DNA from: DAIOEK01 sp963828285
GTDB taxonomy: Bacteria > Chloroflexota > Anaerolineae > Anaerolineales > Anaerolineaceae
Reading direction: 5' to 3'
Length of the DNA stretch: 64,000 nucleotides
NCBI GenBank assembly: GCA_963828285.1
Contig: CAWHEB010000001.1
Location: 186,001-250,000 of the forward strand
The notes under the pieces were generated by a model. It had not been told where the DNA came from, did not search any database, and saw only the letters and a program-made list of their open reading frames with translations. Within the stretch, counting starts at the first letter, position 1; each line of letters begins with the position of its first letter. Made by a program: the position numbers and the translations under genes. Positions 1-8,495 of the stretch are shown in pieces.

Positions 1-1612
1 CTTGAGAAACTACATGACCGACACTCTCCAATATACGGTCGAGAACATTTTCAAGATTTAATGAGCTATTTAACGCCGAGGCACTGATTCGAAGTGCGTC
101 AGCCAGCATTCTTTCCTTCAATTCGGCTTCTTCTGCTCTTTTGCGTTCCGTAATATCCCAAATCATATCTGCCAATTCAGATGCAAATGCCAGATCAGAT
201 TCATCGTAATCGAGCGCTTTGTTACCTATACCAATGATGGCCACAATCTTTTGATCTCTGAAAATCGGAAAGACCATCTCTCTAACTATCGTAGCATGCC
301 CTTTGGGTAGTCCATGTTTATTTGTCAATCCTTCATAATTATTGTGGATGATCGGTTTACCTAAACGAGCGGAATCAGCCCATACACCAGCATTTTCAAT
401 ATTGTAATGCGACCCTCGACCGTCCGCTGAGCACATTTCATTCAAAGTCCGAGTAGACCAAGCCTGGAGGTGCAGCGTTTTTTGGTCAGCTGCAACGAAG
501 TGAAAAAATCCAATAGGACTTTTAGTTAATGCACATAATTCGTCCAGAGAAAATTGCAGTAATTTTTCGAGCGAATTCTTGAAAGCAAACTCACTGATAC
601 GAACGCGGGCGTTTAGGATTTCTTCAGTGTGTTTTCTGATGCTGACATCTCTAACCAATGACCACATCCCTAGTTTATTCCCATTTGGATCTTTGGATAG
701 GAAGGTTCTCAATTCGACTGGAAAGGTTTTTCCATCTTTTTTGCGATATTCTTTTTCATAAATATCTGATAACCCTTTTTCCAAAACTTGTTTTTGAATA
801 ATTTCCTTCTCTACCGTGTACCAGTTTTCAGGAGTAAGGTCGAGATTGGTCAAATTTTCGAGCTCGGATGGTTCATAATTTACCATTTTCCGAAAGGTCT
901 CATTCGTTTCTATGAATTTTCCATCCAAGTCCACAAATGCATATCCATCCTGCATACTCTCATGCAAACCGAGATATTTGGATTCACTAGCTCGTAAAGT
1001 GACCAAAGCATCTTCAAGGGCTGTATTTTTATCCTGGATCTGTTTTTTATTGGTTTGTAGTAGACCAATAAAGTAGTTTTTTGTTCTATTTGTAAATATT
1101 AGTGCAGCCGCGAAGAAGAACCACATCATTAGTGGGGAATATGTAAATAAGGTTGGAAAACTCACCCCAAATTGTTCAAAAATAGCAATCGCTAATGATG
1201 CTAATAGACTCATGACAATGAGGATATTTCCCCATCTATTAGGAATAAAAATATCAAAAACAACCGAAAAAAGGATAATTACAATCATGAAGGGACTGCT
1301 GATCCCTCCTGAAGTAATGGATATTCCAATAAAGAAAAACCAAACCCCAAAAACTAATGAGAAACCTGCTTGTTTGACAAATCCATGGCGGATAAGTTGA
1401 CGAATAATGACGACCAGGATAACCCCCGCGAGTGTTACTCCCCAGGATTCGATCTTATGTTTTGCATAAATAGGGATGAAGATTATCCCGAAAAAAAGTA
1501 TCACAACAAACACATAGTTTAGGATGACATTTATGTTCTTTTCCGTGCTGATTTTTTCAGTATCAAACGGAGTCAGGGTTGGGGCAAACCATTTTTTTAC
1601 AGATTCCAGCAT
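1..1612 (-). CDS. Membrane sensor protein with PAS and GAF domains (probable sensor histidine kinase), C-terminus outside window
   Basis: The reading frame opens at an ATG (1612) and stays open to the left edge, giving the first 537 residues. Residues 1-180 hold about five hydrophobic segments, a membrane sensor module. A coiled-coil linker (about 183-210) leads to a PAS domain (about 211-325), then a GAF-like domain (about 345-490; the segment around residues 400-465 is typical of GAF domains of the type that acts on light or redox cues). A second linker is followed by the start of another GAF domain (from about 505, motif LNLENVLDRI). The order TM-PAS-GAF-GAF usually ends in a histidine kinase or GGDEF output, but that part lies outside the window, so the output is unknown. 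The gene is divergent from the aminotransferase at 1852. Confidence 0.82.
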   Translation of the reverse strand, partial: MLESVKKWFAPTLTPFDTEKISTEKNINVILNYVFVVILFFGIIFIPIYAKHKIESWGVTLAGVILVVIIRQLIRHGFVKQAGFSLVFGVWFFFIGISITSGGISSPFMIVIILFSVVFDIFIPNRWGNILIVMSLLASLAIAIFEQFGVSFPTLFTYSPLMMWFFFAAALIFTNRTKNYFIGLLQTNKKQIQDKNTALEDALVTLRASESKYLGLHESMQDGYAFVDLDGKFIETNETFRKMVNYEPSELENLTNLDLTPENWYTVEKEIIQKQVLEKGLSDIYEKEYRKKDGKTFPVELRTFLSKDPNGNKLGMWSLVRDVSIRKHTEEILNARVRISEFAFKNSLEKLLQFSLDELCALTKSPIGFFHFVAADQKTLHLQAWSTRTLNEMCSADGRGSHYNIENAGVWADSARLGKPIIHNNYEGLTNKHGLPKGHATIVREMVFPIFRDQKIVAIIGIGNKALDYDESDLAFASELADMIWDITERKRAEEAELKERMLADALRISASALNSSLNLENVLDRILESVGHVVSQ

Positions 1613-1792
1613 GAAATCCTCTTTTGATAATACGGTTAACACAATATAAGTCGGATTATACGGTTCAAACTACAGATATTTGCATAAAATTACTCTTAAA
1701 ATTTCCCATCTCATCGTAAGGAACTGAGATTTTTAATCCAAATAAAGAATCTCAAAAGAAAATTACGAAGAATCCTACATACCAACTCGTAT

Positions 1793-1821
1793 TTGACACC
1801 CCCTCTGTTATCAGCTAAACT
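1793..1821 (+). promoter_or_regulatory. Sigma-70-type promoter for the oxoamine synthase/rlmI pair
   Basis: A perfect -35 hexamer TTGACA (1793-1798) is separated by 17 bp from TAAACT (1816-1821), about 30 bp before the start codon at 1852. A GGAG ribosome binding site lies at 1841-1844. Confidence 0.6.
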
Positions 1822-1851
1822 TTCACACTCACCTCACTTTGGAGCCGATAT

Positions 1852-3063
1852 ATGACAACAGACCATCCAACTGACAGCATCTCCAGACGCATCGCCGCCA
1901 TGGCAGAACGTGTCAATGGATTACAGTTCAATAATCTCTACTATTACAATCAACCAGTGGAAGAAGTATTGGGGGAATTGAAAGTTCGGGTTCACGGGCG
2001 TATCATGACCATGTTCGCCTCATATGGCTACCTTGGTTTGTTGGGTCATCCGCGAATCAACGAAGCTGCCAGGCAAGCTATCAGCAAGTTCGGTACCGGC
2101 ACGCATGGTGTTCGGACATTAGCCGGCACATTAACTTTGCACACCGAACTCGAAGAAACCATTTCTGCATTCAAGGATACCGAAGATGCAGTCACGTTTT
2201 CGTCAGGTTATGTAACTAATTTTTCTGTCATCTCCACCTTGATTGGCCGTGGTGATTTTGTCTTTTGCGACAAGCTCAACCATGCCAGTATTTATGATGG
2301 ATGTTTGATGTCGCATGCCAGTTTTAATCGATTCAATCACAACGACCTTAGCGATCTCGAAAAACAACTCAGCGCCTCATCGCAAAATGCGGCTAAATTG
2401 GTGGTTGTCGATGCGGTTTTTAGTATGGACGGGGATCTGGTCGACCTCCCTGCGATCTCAGCTCTATGCAAAAAATATAACGCCTGGTTAATGGTTGATG
2501 AGGCTCACTCGATAGGGGTTTTAGGTGATACAGGAAGAGGAATTGAAGAACACTTTGGCGTAAACAATGTCATCGATATCAAGATGGGAACATTATCTAA
2601 AACCATCCCATCGATTGGCGGATACATTGCCGGGAAGCAAGATCTGATCAGTTATGTGCGTCATGCAGCCAGAGGGTATATATTCTCAGCAGCGCTTCCA
2701 CCTGCGCAAGCGGCTGCAGCCAATGAAGCTTTCAAAGTTATTATCGATGAACCCTGGCGTGTGAAAGCATTGTGCCGTAATGCTGAACATTTTATAAGTA
2801 AATTACAATCAGCCGGGTTCAATACCATGCTTTCGAAAACTGCCATCGTCCCTGTTTTATGCAATAATGATGAGATGGCATATCAAATGACACGTGAAGC
2901 GCAGACACATGATGTTTTTGTGCTGCCTGTAGTATCTCCTGCTGTACCAGAAGGCCTTGCCAGACTGCGTGCTACAGTAACGGCAGTCCACACTTCAGCA
3001 GAGATCGATCAGGCTGTCGATGTACTAAGCAAAGCAGGGAAAAAGCTCGGCTTGCTGCATTGA
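1852..3063 (+). CDS. PLP-dependent alpha-oxoamine synthase family protein (AONS/KBL/SPT-like)
   Basis: This 403-residue protein belongs to fold-type I PLP enzymes that condense an amino acid with an acyl-CoA (8-amino-7-oxononanoate synthase, 2-amino-3-ketobutyrate CoA ligase, serine palmitoyltransferase). Visible signatures are the substrate-entry segment ASYGYLGLLGHP, the glycine-rich GTGTHGVRTLAGT, the VDEAHSIGVLG motif carrying the PLP-binding aspartate, and GTLSKT with the Schiff-base lysine. The length is normal for the family. The start ATG has GGAG 7 bp upstream. I cannot choose between the family members: no biotin genes or threonine dehydrogenase are nearby, and SPT-like enzymes of sphingolipid-type pathways share these motifs. 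It is followed after 7 bp by an rRNA methyltransferase and is likely cotranscribed with it. Confidence 0.85.
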   Translation: MTTDHPTDSISRRIAAMAERVNGLQFNNLYYYNQPVEEVLGELKVRVHGRIMTMFASYGYLGLLGHPRINEAARQAISKFGTGTHGVRTLAGTLTLHTELEETISAFKDTEDAVTFSSGYVTNFSVISTLIGRGDFVFCDKLNHASIYDGCLMSHASFNRFNHNDLSDLEKQLSASSQNAAKLVVVDAVFSMDGDLVDLPAISALCKKYNAWLMVDEAHSIGVLGDTGRGIEEHFGVNNVIDIKMGTLSKTIPSIGGYIAGKQDLISYVRHAARGYIFSAALPPAQAAAANEAFKVIIDEPWRVKALCRNAEHFISKLQSAGFNTMLSKTAIVPVLCNNDEMAYQMTREAQTHDVFVLPVVSPAVPEGLARLRATVTAVHTSAEIDQAVDVLSKAGKKLGLLH

Positions 3064-3070
3064 TCTTCAA

Positions 3071-4273
3071 ATGAAACCCAACCATCCTACCGTAGCACTC
3101 AAGCCTGGACGAGAGCGATCACTTCTTCGCCGTCATCCCTGGGTATTCTCTGGCGCCATTGGACAGGTAAGTAAAGAACCAAAACCCGGAGAGACAGTCT
3201 GTGTTCGTACGGCTGAAGGAGCATTTCTGGGATGGGGAGCATACAGTCCGGTTTCGCAGATCCGTGTGCGGATGTGGAGTTTCGACGAAGGAGATGAAAT
3301 ATCCGAAGAGTGGATCATCCACCAAGTGCAAAATGCAGTTTTGCACCGGGAGTCCATGCATCTTACTGAGAATGACAACTCCCGCAGACTTATCCATTCC
3401 GAATCCGATTTTCTCCCGGGTGTGATTGCGGACCAGTTCGGTTCGACTGTCGTAGTTCAAATACTGACAGCCGGGGCGGAGCACTGGCGTAATACCATCT
3501 TTGCTGCTTTACATGAATGTACCAAATGTACTTGTGTCATAGAAAAATCCGATACTGAAGCACGGACGCAAGAAGGTCTCATCTCAAGAGAAGAAATTGT
3601 TATCGGAAATGAATCCGGTTCGATGGTGGATATAATCGAAAATGGAATCCACTACCATGTTCAGATCTTAGGCGGTCAGAAGACAGGGTTCTATCTGGAT
3701 CAACGAGCAAACCGCCTGCTTATTCAAGAATTTTCAATGGGAAAACGGGTACTGGATTGCTTCAGTTTTCAGGGAGGATTTGCGCTCAACGCGATCAAAG
3801 CCGGAGCCATATCTGTAGTAGCAGTAGATAGTTCTGAGAATGCTTTAAAGGCTATCAAGACCAACGTAGAGGATAACAAACTAAATTCAGGTGCAATTAC
3901 ACTGGTTGAAGCCAATGCGTTTGAGTATTTACGCCGACTGCGCGATCATAAGGAAATATACGATCTTATCGTCCTTGATCCACCAAAATTGGCAGCTACT
4001 CAAAGTAAAGTCGAACGCGCATTAAGGGCATATAAAGATATAAACCTGTCGGCATGCAAGTTGTTAGCTCCCGGTGGAATACTGTTTACGTTTTCCTGTT
4101 CAGGTGGGGTATCCGCTGAATTGTTTCAATCGGTAGTGGCTGGTGCTGCTTTAGATGCTGGCAGAGATCTTCAATTCATTCACAGCATGCGGCAGGGACC
4201 AGATCATCCGATTTTGTCCACATTCCCGGAGAGTGAATACTTGAAAGGTTTAGTCTGTCTGGCTGTAAAATAA
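3071..4273 (+). CDS. rlmI: Class I SAM-dependent rRNA methyltransferase, RlmI family (PUA + MTase)
   Basis: The 400-residue protein starts with a PUA-like domain (about 1-80, including the RHPWVFSGAI segment), followed by the RlmI central domain with GGQKTGFYLDQRANR, a Rossmann SAM-binding domain beginning VLDCFSFQGGFALNA, and the catalytic-type loop LDPPKLA. In E. coli RlmI makes m5C1962 in 23S rRNA. The target base in this organism is inferred by family only. A TFSCS segment near the C-terminus fits the family. Its stop lies inside the left arm of a hairpin terminator that separates it from the convergent tmRNA gene. Confidence 0.88.
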   Translation: MKPNHPTVALKPGRERSLLRRHPWVFSGAIGQVSKEPKPGETVCVRTAEGAFLGWGAYSPVSQIRVRMWSFDEGDEISEEWIIHQVQNAVLHRESMHLTENDNSRRLIHSESDFLPGVIADQFGSTVVVQILTAGAEHWRNTIFAALHECTKCTCVIEKSDTEARTQEGLISREEIVIGNESGSMVDIIENGIHYHVQILGGQKTGFYLDQRANRLLIQEFSMGKRVLDCFSFQGGFALNAIKAGAISVVAVDSSENALKAIKTNVEDNKLNSGAITLVEANAFEYLRRLRDHKEIYDLIVLDPPKLAATQSKVERALRAYKDINLSACKLLAPGGILFTFSCSGGVSAELFQSVVAGAALDAGRDLQFIHSMRQGPDHPILSTFPESEYLKGLVCLAVK

Positions 4274-4301
4274 AACACCGCTTCTCTGGAGCGGTGTTTT
4301 T
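4272..4301. terminator. Bidirectional intrinsic terminator between rlmI and ssrA
   Basis: An 11-bp perfect stem (AAAACACCGCT / AGCGGTGTTTT) with a 7-nt loop carries A and T runs on both sides, so it can end transcription of rlmI (+) and of the tmRNA (-). Confidence 0.75.
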
Positions 4302-4302
4302 G

Positions 4303-4699
4303 TGGAGATGGCGGGAGTTGAACCCGCGTCCGAAAGATTCGACCCTCGGATATCTACGAGCGTAGTGGCATCATGATCTCGCCAGGACAGCGCGCATCCA
4401 CGTTGCGCTGAACCAGCCAGCCGCTTGAGCCCGAAAGCCCTCTTTCCTGTGATTAGGAGCCTCACACAGGGCACACCAGCATTGTGACGCCCGATCCACT
4501 GACCAGCGGGTGAAAGGAAGTGGCGGACGCGGCTTCTCTATGAAGCCGTCTGTTAGACCTTAGCTACGATTAGGCAGCTAAAGGCATAGCAGAGTAGGAA
4601 GTGCGATTGGCACTTGATTTTTTGTGCGGATTTTACGAGTTCGGCACCTCTCGGCTCGCAATCCGGGACCAGCCTCCCCCGTCGAAGCCTGTCATCCCC
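4303..4699 (-). ncRNA. ssrA: tmRNA (transfer-messenger RNA)
   Basis: The minus strand starts GGGGATGACAGGCTTCGACG, the highly conserved 5' end of one-piece tmRNA, and ends with GACGCGGGTTCAACTCCCGC followed by CATCTCCA, the conserved T-arm and acceptor. The 5' GGGGATG pairs with the 3' CATCTCC, with one wobble. The molecule is 397 nt and encodes the tag peptide ANRTSYSAMPLAA followed by TAA (4570-4611). It rescues stalled ribosomes together with SmpB. Only the first bases of the CCA tail can be judged; the sequence ends CCA at 4305-4303. Confidence 0.96.
4570..4611 (-). other. tmRNA tag-peptide reading frame
   Basis: GCC AAT CGC opens a 13-codon frame ending GCT GCC TAA. It encodes ANRTSYSAMPLAA, with the AN start and LAA end that are usual for proteolysis tags. 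The exact resume codon is inferred by similarity to other tags. Confidence 0.8.
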
Positions 4700-4708
4700 G
4701 ATGGTTCC

Positions 4709-4714
4709 ATTATA
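4709..4714 (-). promoter_or_regulatory. ssrA: -10 element of the tmRNA promoter
   Basis: A perfect TATAAT on the minus strand lies 9 bp before the mature 5' end of the tmRNA. No convincing -35 hexamer is seen at the usual spacing. Confidence 0.55.
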
Positions 4715-4868
4715 CCATGTCCAATGGGTCCGAATTCCAGGGGAGTCATTTTTATGTAGATGTTTAGATTATCACCCACATGATATGCATCTCACTTTTC
4801 TTACCTAGCCTGCATGTTATACTTTAATCAGAACCTATCTAATGAGCAGGGGTTAATATATTCAATCC

Positions 4869-5438
4869 TTGCTATGGGATTACTCATTGGAAAACATACC
4901 AGACGATCTGGCATTACAGTTAGCAGCGCAAGGTGATCAAGATGCATTTGGTGTTCTTTATGAACGCTATATTGCCCGAATATATAACTATGTGTTTTAC
5001 CGGATCGGACAGGAAAGCGAAGCAGAAGATCTGACAGCACGTGTCTTTCACCGGGCATACAATCACATAGGGAAATATAAGAATACCGGTGTTCCATTTT
5101 CTGCATGGTTGTACCGGATTGCACATAACCTGGTTGCAAACTGGCATAGAGATAACAGCCGGCGAAAAGAAGTTCCGCTGGAAGACAACCCCGATGTACA
5201 TCATCACAGTGAATTGCCAGAAACTGAACTGATTCGCAGCCAGCAATTGGACGGTTTGATGAAATTATTACGAACCCTGAACGCTGAAAGACAACAGTTG
5301 ATCATCTTGAAATTCGTTGAAGGTTTATCGAATGCGGAGGTGGGCGTGATCATGGGGCGAAGCGAAGGTGCGATTAAGAGTCTTTATCATCGAACGCTCT
5401 ATGGATTAAGGGATGAACTTGGTGATGTGGAGTTATAA
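4869..5438 (+). CDS. ECF-type RNA polymerase sigma factor (sigma-70 family)
   Basis: This is a 189-residue sigma factor with region 2 (about residues 20-90; FGVLYERYIARIYNYVFYRI, EAEDLTARVF, FSAWLYRIAHNLVANWHRD) and region 4 (about 125-180; LKFVEGLSNAEVGVIMGRSEGAIKSLYHR, a helix-turn-helix). The start is a TTG at 4869; a second in-frame TTG at 4887 is possible. The stop is followed immediately by the ATG of a DegV gene and then a small membrane protein, forming a tight three-gene operon. No classical zinc-finger anti-sigma is present, and the small third protein may play that part (inference). Confidence 0.88.
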   Translation: MLWDYSLENIPDDLALQLAAQGDQDAFGVLYERYIARIYNYVFYRIGQESEAEDLTARVFHRAYNHIGKYKNTGVPFSAWLYRIAHNLVANWHRDNSRRKEVPLEDNPDVHHHSELPETELIRSQQLDGLMKLLRTLNAERQQLIILKFVEGLSNAEVGVIMGRSEGAIKSLYHRTLYGLRDELGDVEL

Positions 5439-6299
5439 ATGGGAGAATTGCGTATAGTTAGTGATAGCTCGATGGATATGCCCCCAGGCTGGGACAAAGA
5501 GTATGCGATTGATATTCTCCCGGTAAATATTCAATTCGGTGAAAAGACCTTTCGGCAAGGGATCGATCTCAACAAGGAGCAGTTTTACCGCATGGTCAAT
5601 GACTTACGGATGGTTCCACGAACATCATTACCTTCGCCTGCTCAGATCATTGAGTTTTACAGAAAGATAGCCAAAAAAGGAGATTCCATTCTTTCCTTGC
5701 ACGTGGCATCGAAGATGAGTGGAACTTTTAACGCAGTACAGATGGCTGCACGGGAAATTGCCACCGAGTTCGAAATTTTCCCATTTGATTCCGGCAACGG
5801 ATCAGCTGGATTAGCGTATATGTGTAAGGAAGCACGTCTTATGGAACGGGCAGGAGCGTCCATCCAGGAAATCACTAATAAACTGGAAATCATCCGTCAG
5901 AAAATAACGATTGTGATGACTCTGGATAACCTCGAATTTGCCCGAATGTCCGGCAGGGTCAGTATGCTAACAGAAAAATTAAGTGCCTTCTTGCAGATCA
6001 AACCAGTAGTGATGTTGAAAGATGGAATGCTGGATGTTGCAGATCGGGTGAGGACTCGAAAGAAAGCAATTGATCGAATTATCGAAATTGTCAAACAAAA
6101 AGTAGGCGAGCAAAAAGTAAATATGGCTATTGTGCATGCCCAAGATCAGTCAACCGCAAAAGAAATATTGGAAAAAGTGAAACAGCGTTTCAATATCAAA
6201 GAAATGATCATGACGGATCTATCGATATCGGTTGCCGCAAATTTAGGACCTGGAACAGTTGGCATTATCGCTTATCCTTGTACCGAGGGGGAAAAATGA
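5439..6299 (+). CDS. DegV family fatty-acid-binding protein
   Basis: This 286-residue protein has the DegV layout: N-terminal IVSDSSMDMPPG, the PRTSLPSPAQ loop, the LHVASKMSGTFNA motif that contributes lipid-binding residues, FDSGNGSAGLAYM, and a C-terminal half with LSAFLQIKPVVMLKDG. DegV (FakB) proteins hold a fatty acid for phosphorylation by FakA, and no FakA is seen here. It begins directly after the sigma factor stop and overlaps the next gene by ATGA, which suggests translational coupling. A second DegV gene lies at 57837-58679. Confidence 0.88.
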   Translation: MGELRIVSDSSMDMPPGWDKEYAIDILPVNIQFGEKTFRQGIDLNKEQFYRMVNDLRMVPRTSLPSPAQIIEFYRKIAKKGDSILSLHVASKMSGTFNAVQMAAREIATEFEIFPFDSGNGSAGLAYMCKEARLMERAGASIQEITNKLEIIRQKITIVMTLDNLEFARMSGRVSMLTEKLSAFLQIKPVVMLKDGMLDVADRVRTRKKAIDRIIEIVKQKVGEQKVNMAIVHAQDQSTAKEILEKVKQRFNIKEMIMTDLSISVAANLGPGTVGIIAYPCTEGEK

Positions 6300-6541
6300 A
6301 CATGGAGTGGAATCCACAGATGGCGAGCTTGGAAAATCGACTGCAGCAGCAGCTCCGACCGCATCATCCCAAACCGGAATTTGTTACATCTCTCAAGCGG
6401 AAATTAACCACTGAACCGTCTGTGGTGGTTGAGCGATATGGTAGAGACGAAAAGATATTTTTCCAAACTGCGGCTGTTGTGGCAGGATTAACCATTGGTA
6501 TTCTCGTTGTCTCAGTATTGTTCGGAAGAAAGAAGAATTAA
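6296..6541 (+). CDS. Small single-pass membrane protein of the sigma/DegV operon
   Basis: The ATG at 6296 overlaps the DegV stop (ATGA) and has a purine-rich GAGGGGG site 4 bp upstream, so I prefer it over the longer TTG start at 6278. The 81-residue product has a soluble basic N-terminal half, one hydrophobic helix (about 55-75, VVAGLTIGILVVSVLF) and a positively charged tail. I do not recognise a family. Its place in a sigma-factor operon and its N-in topology would fit an anti-sigma or membrane tether role, which is speculation. Confidence 0.65.
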   Translation: MNMEWNPQMASLENRLQQQLRPHHPKPEFVTSLKRKLTTEPSVVVERYGRDEKIFFQTAAVVAGLTIGILVVSVLFGRKKN

Positions 6542-6734
6542 ATATTCTTATTATTAAGTAAAAAGTAAAAACAGCAGATTATCCCTGTTTGAAGAATTTG
6601 GTCAAAGGTCACGGGACTTCTCGAGACCAAGTGTAAACTATCTACAAATCCCTGATATGAGTTAGACGGTTGGATTACCATGATGTTGAATTCAGAAATC
6701 ATTCAACATTCTTTCTACATTTGGAAGTAAACAT

Positions 6735-7334
6735 ATGGCGAAATCTACTCATAAATCAAGCAAAAAATCCAATAAGGAGCAACAGAATACTGGCTTATAT
6801 ATAACCCTAGGTCTGATCGGAATCGCTATTCTGGCTGTCATTTATCTCGTCGTGTCCAATCAGAATTCTCCAGCAAAAGTAATCGGATTGATGGGTGATG
6901 TGATACCGATCACATCCAGTGCTCATGTACCGGATACGTCTATTCCTGGCCCATATAGCTCGAATCCACCGGCTGGTGGAACCCATTTTGAAGAAGATTA
7001 CACAGAAAAGTTCTATCAAGAATCAGATTTAAGTACACTTGGTCCACATCCCGAAGGTCATTTAGTGCATAGTCTTGAACATGGCTATGTGATCTTTTGG
7101 TATAACTGCAATTTCCCCAACACCGATTGTTCGTCACTGAAACAAACCATCCAACAAGTTATGGATGAAACCGGGAAAACAAAATTGATAGCTTTCCCCT
7201 GGTCGGATCTACAATATCCACTGGCGATGACATCATGGGGAAGATTGATGAATTTTAAAACTGCGGATGCCGTAGTAATGAAACAGTTTGTCGAGCACAA
7301 CCGGTATCATGCTCCGGAGCCGGATGCACCGTAA
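6735..7334 (+). CDS. DUF3105 domain-containing membrane-anchored protein
   Basis: The 199-residue protein has a Lys/Ser-rich cytoplasmic start, one membrane helix (about 20-42), and an extracytoplasmic DUF3105 domain recognised by NPPAGGTHF, HLVHSLEHGYVIFWY and the ending NRYHAPEP. The function of DUF3105 is not known. The conserved histidines suggest metal binding. Two cysteines (CNFPNTDC) could form a disulfide. A 190-bp gap separates it from the sigma operon. Confidence 0.8.
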   Translation: MAKSTHKSSKKSNKEQQNTGLYITLGLIGIAILAVIYLVVSNQNSPAKVIGLMGDVIPITSSAHVPDTSIPGPYSSNPPAGGTHFEEDYTEKFYQESDLSTLGPHPEGHLVHSLEHGYVIFWYNCNFPNTDCSSLKQTIQQVMDETGKTKLIAFPWSDLQYPLAMTSWGRLMNFKTADAVVMKQFVEHNRYHAPEPDAP

Positions 7335-7378
7335 GAGTAATTGTTTTCATAACTTTCAAAGATGGAAATTGGTATTGA

Positions 7379-7630
7379 TCAGCCGCACAAACTTTGCAGT
7401 TTCCGTTCTAGGGTAAAGTTGTCAGGTTCAGTCAATGTGGACCCATCCAGAAAGATAATGGTGGGTACACTGCAGTATCCGTAATTTAAATCTTTTACCA
7501 ACTGTTTGGCAGCCTCATCCTGATCAACATCAATAAACTCGAAGTCGCAATTCATTTTTTCGAAGATCCGTAATGCCCTTCGGCAATCCGGGCACCAATG
7601 ATTTCCGTACATTTTTATTTTGTCTGCCAT
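7379..7630 (-). CDS. Glutaredoxin-like thiol-disulfide protein
   Basis: This 83-residue thioredoxin-fold protein has the active site CPDC at about residues 13-16 (MYGNHWCPDC), the cis-proline region SVPTIIF (the family hallmark VPT), and the DVDQDEAA linker of mycoredoxin/NrdH-like glutaredoxins. It reduces disulfides in the cytoplasm. The partner is unknown. It follows the 7636 gene after 5 bp on the same strand, so the two are probably cotranscribed. Confidence 0.85.
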   Translation of the reverse strand: MADKIKMYGNHWCPDCRRALRIFEKMNCDFEFIDVDQDEAAKQLVKDLNYGYCSVPTIIFLDGSTLTEPDNFTLERKLQSLCG

Positions 7631-7635
7631 GTGAT

Positions 7636-8001
7636 TTACTCCTCACCAAGTTCAATGCCTAACAATATGATTAATTGGTCTAGATCAGATAATAAATCGA
7701 TCTCTGCTGGAAACTGATACTGAACATCTACCCGCAATACAAAATGCTCGATGATTTCTTTGACTTCAATAGATAGAGCATCCGATGATAATGCTGAATT
7801 CAATACATCATAACTTGATTTATGAGATATTTCCTTGCGATGTTGAAGCATCCATGCTTTTACCAATAATCCGGCAGCTCTGCGTGTGCAGACTCTAGCT
7901 TTTGGGATATTTCCAGTTGAAATTGATATTTTTGCAGAATTTATTTCCTCAAGATATTTCTCATATTGTTCATGGGACAGCTTTATATTTTGCATTGACA
8001 T
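7636..8001 (-). CDS. Hypothetical alpha-helical protein (possibly HEPN-like)
   Basis: The 121-residue protein is predicted to be almost all helical, with ARVCTRRAAGLLVKAW in the middle. This kind of helical bundle recalls small HEPN proteins, but I see no Rx4-6H ribonuclease motif, so the resemblance is weak. The start may be the third codon (ATG at 7995). It is divergent from marR, and its first codons overlap the marR -35 region. It sits just upstream of the glutaredoxin in one likely transcript. Confidence 0.6.
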   Translation of the reverse strand: MSMQNIKLSHEQYEKYLEEINSAKISISTGNIPKARVCTRRAAGLLVKAWMLQHRKEISHKSSYDVLNSALSSDALSIEVKEIIEHFVLRVDVQYQFPAEIDLLSDLDQLIILLGIELGEE

Positions 8002-8022
8002 AAATCCGTCGAGAATTATAAT
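7995..8022 (+). promoter_or_regulatory. Strong sigma-70 promoter of the marR-ABC exporter operon
   Basis: Perfect -35 TTGACA (7995-8000) and perfect -10 TATAAT (8017-8022) are spaced by 16 bp, 27 bp before the marR start. This is the best promoter in the window by consensus match. Confidence 0.78.
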
Positions 8023-8035
8023 TAGGACACCTAAC
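8021..8035. promoter_or_regulatory. Candidate MarR operator
   Basis: The inverted repeat TTAGG-ACA-CCTAA (8022-8034) starts inside the -10 hexamer and covers the likely transcription start. An overlapping CCTA-ACGA-TAGG palindrome follows. The place is typical for autorepression by MarR proteins. Confidence 0.5.
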
Positions 8036-8048
8036 GATAGGAACGATA

Positions 8049-8495
8049 ATGGTAAAAACCGAGCAAACCGTTAATTTGATGATGGATATTATACCCAGAT
8101 TGATGCAATCATTTGCTACAACAATCAGAAGTAATGAAATCGGCCTATCACCTGCGCATTTCAGAATTTTGCATATGCTGCATCACCGCCAGATGAGCAT
8201 GAGTGATCTGGCAGAGTTGCAATCAATCACAAAAGCATCCTTGTGTGATTCTGTGAATTTGCTTGTTGACCGTGGTTGGGTTGAAAAATCCAAGGACGAT
8301 TCCGATCAAAGAAGAATAAACCTCACTTTGACTGAAGAAGGACAGGAGCAAATAAATAGAGTTCACTCGCTCATGCATGATCACTTGGTCCACAGATTGG
8401 CAACTGCAAATGATGCTGATCTGGAACTGATCGCAAACGGCTTAATTAAAATTAGGGATTTACTATTAGCTAAAGAAAGCAGGAGAACATTTTGA
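8049..8495 (+). CDS. MarR family transcriptional regulator
   Basis: The 148-residue protein has the MarR winged helix: helices around LSPAHFRILHMLHHRQMSMS, recognition region LAELQSITKASLCDSVNLLVDRGWV, and the wing DDSDQRRINLTLTEEG. The family represses efflux and stress genes and releases DNA on ligand binding. It overlaps the start of a downstream ABC half-transporter by 4 bp, so it probably controls this exporter and itself. Confidence 0.9.
   Translation: MVKTEQTVNLMMDIIPRLMQSFATTIRSNEIGLSPAHFRILHMLHHRQMSMSDLAELQSITKASLCDSVNLLVDRGWVEKSKDDSDQRRINLTLTEEGQEQINRVHSLMHDHLVHRLATANDADLELIANGLIKIRDLLLAKESRRTF

Noticed and set aside
4250..4474. 74-codon minus-strand frame
   Set aside because: It lies inside the tmRNA gene and the terminator.
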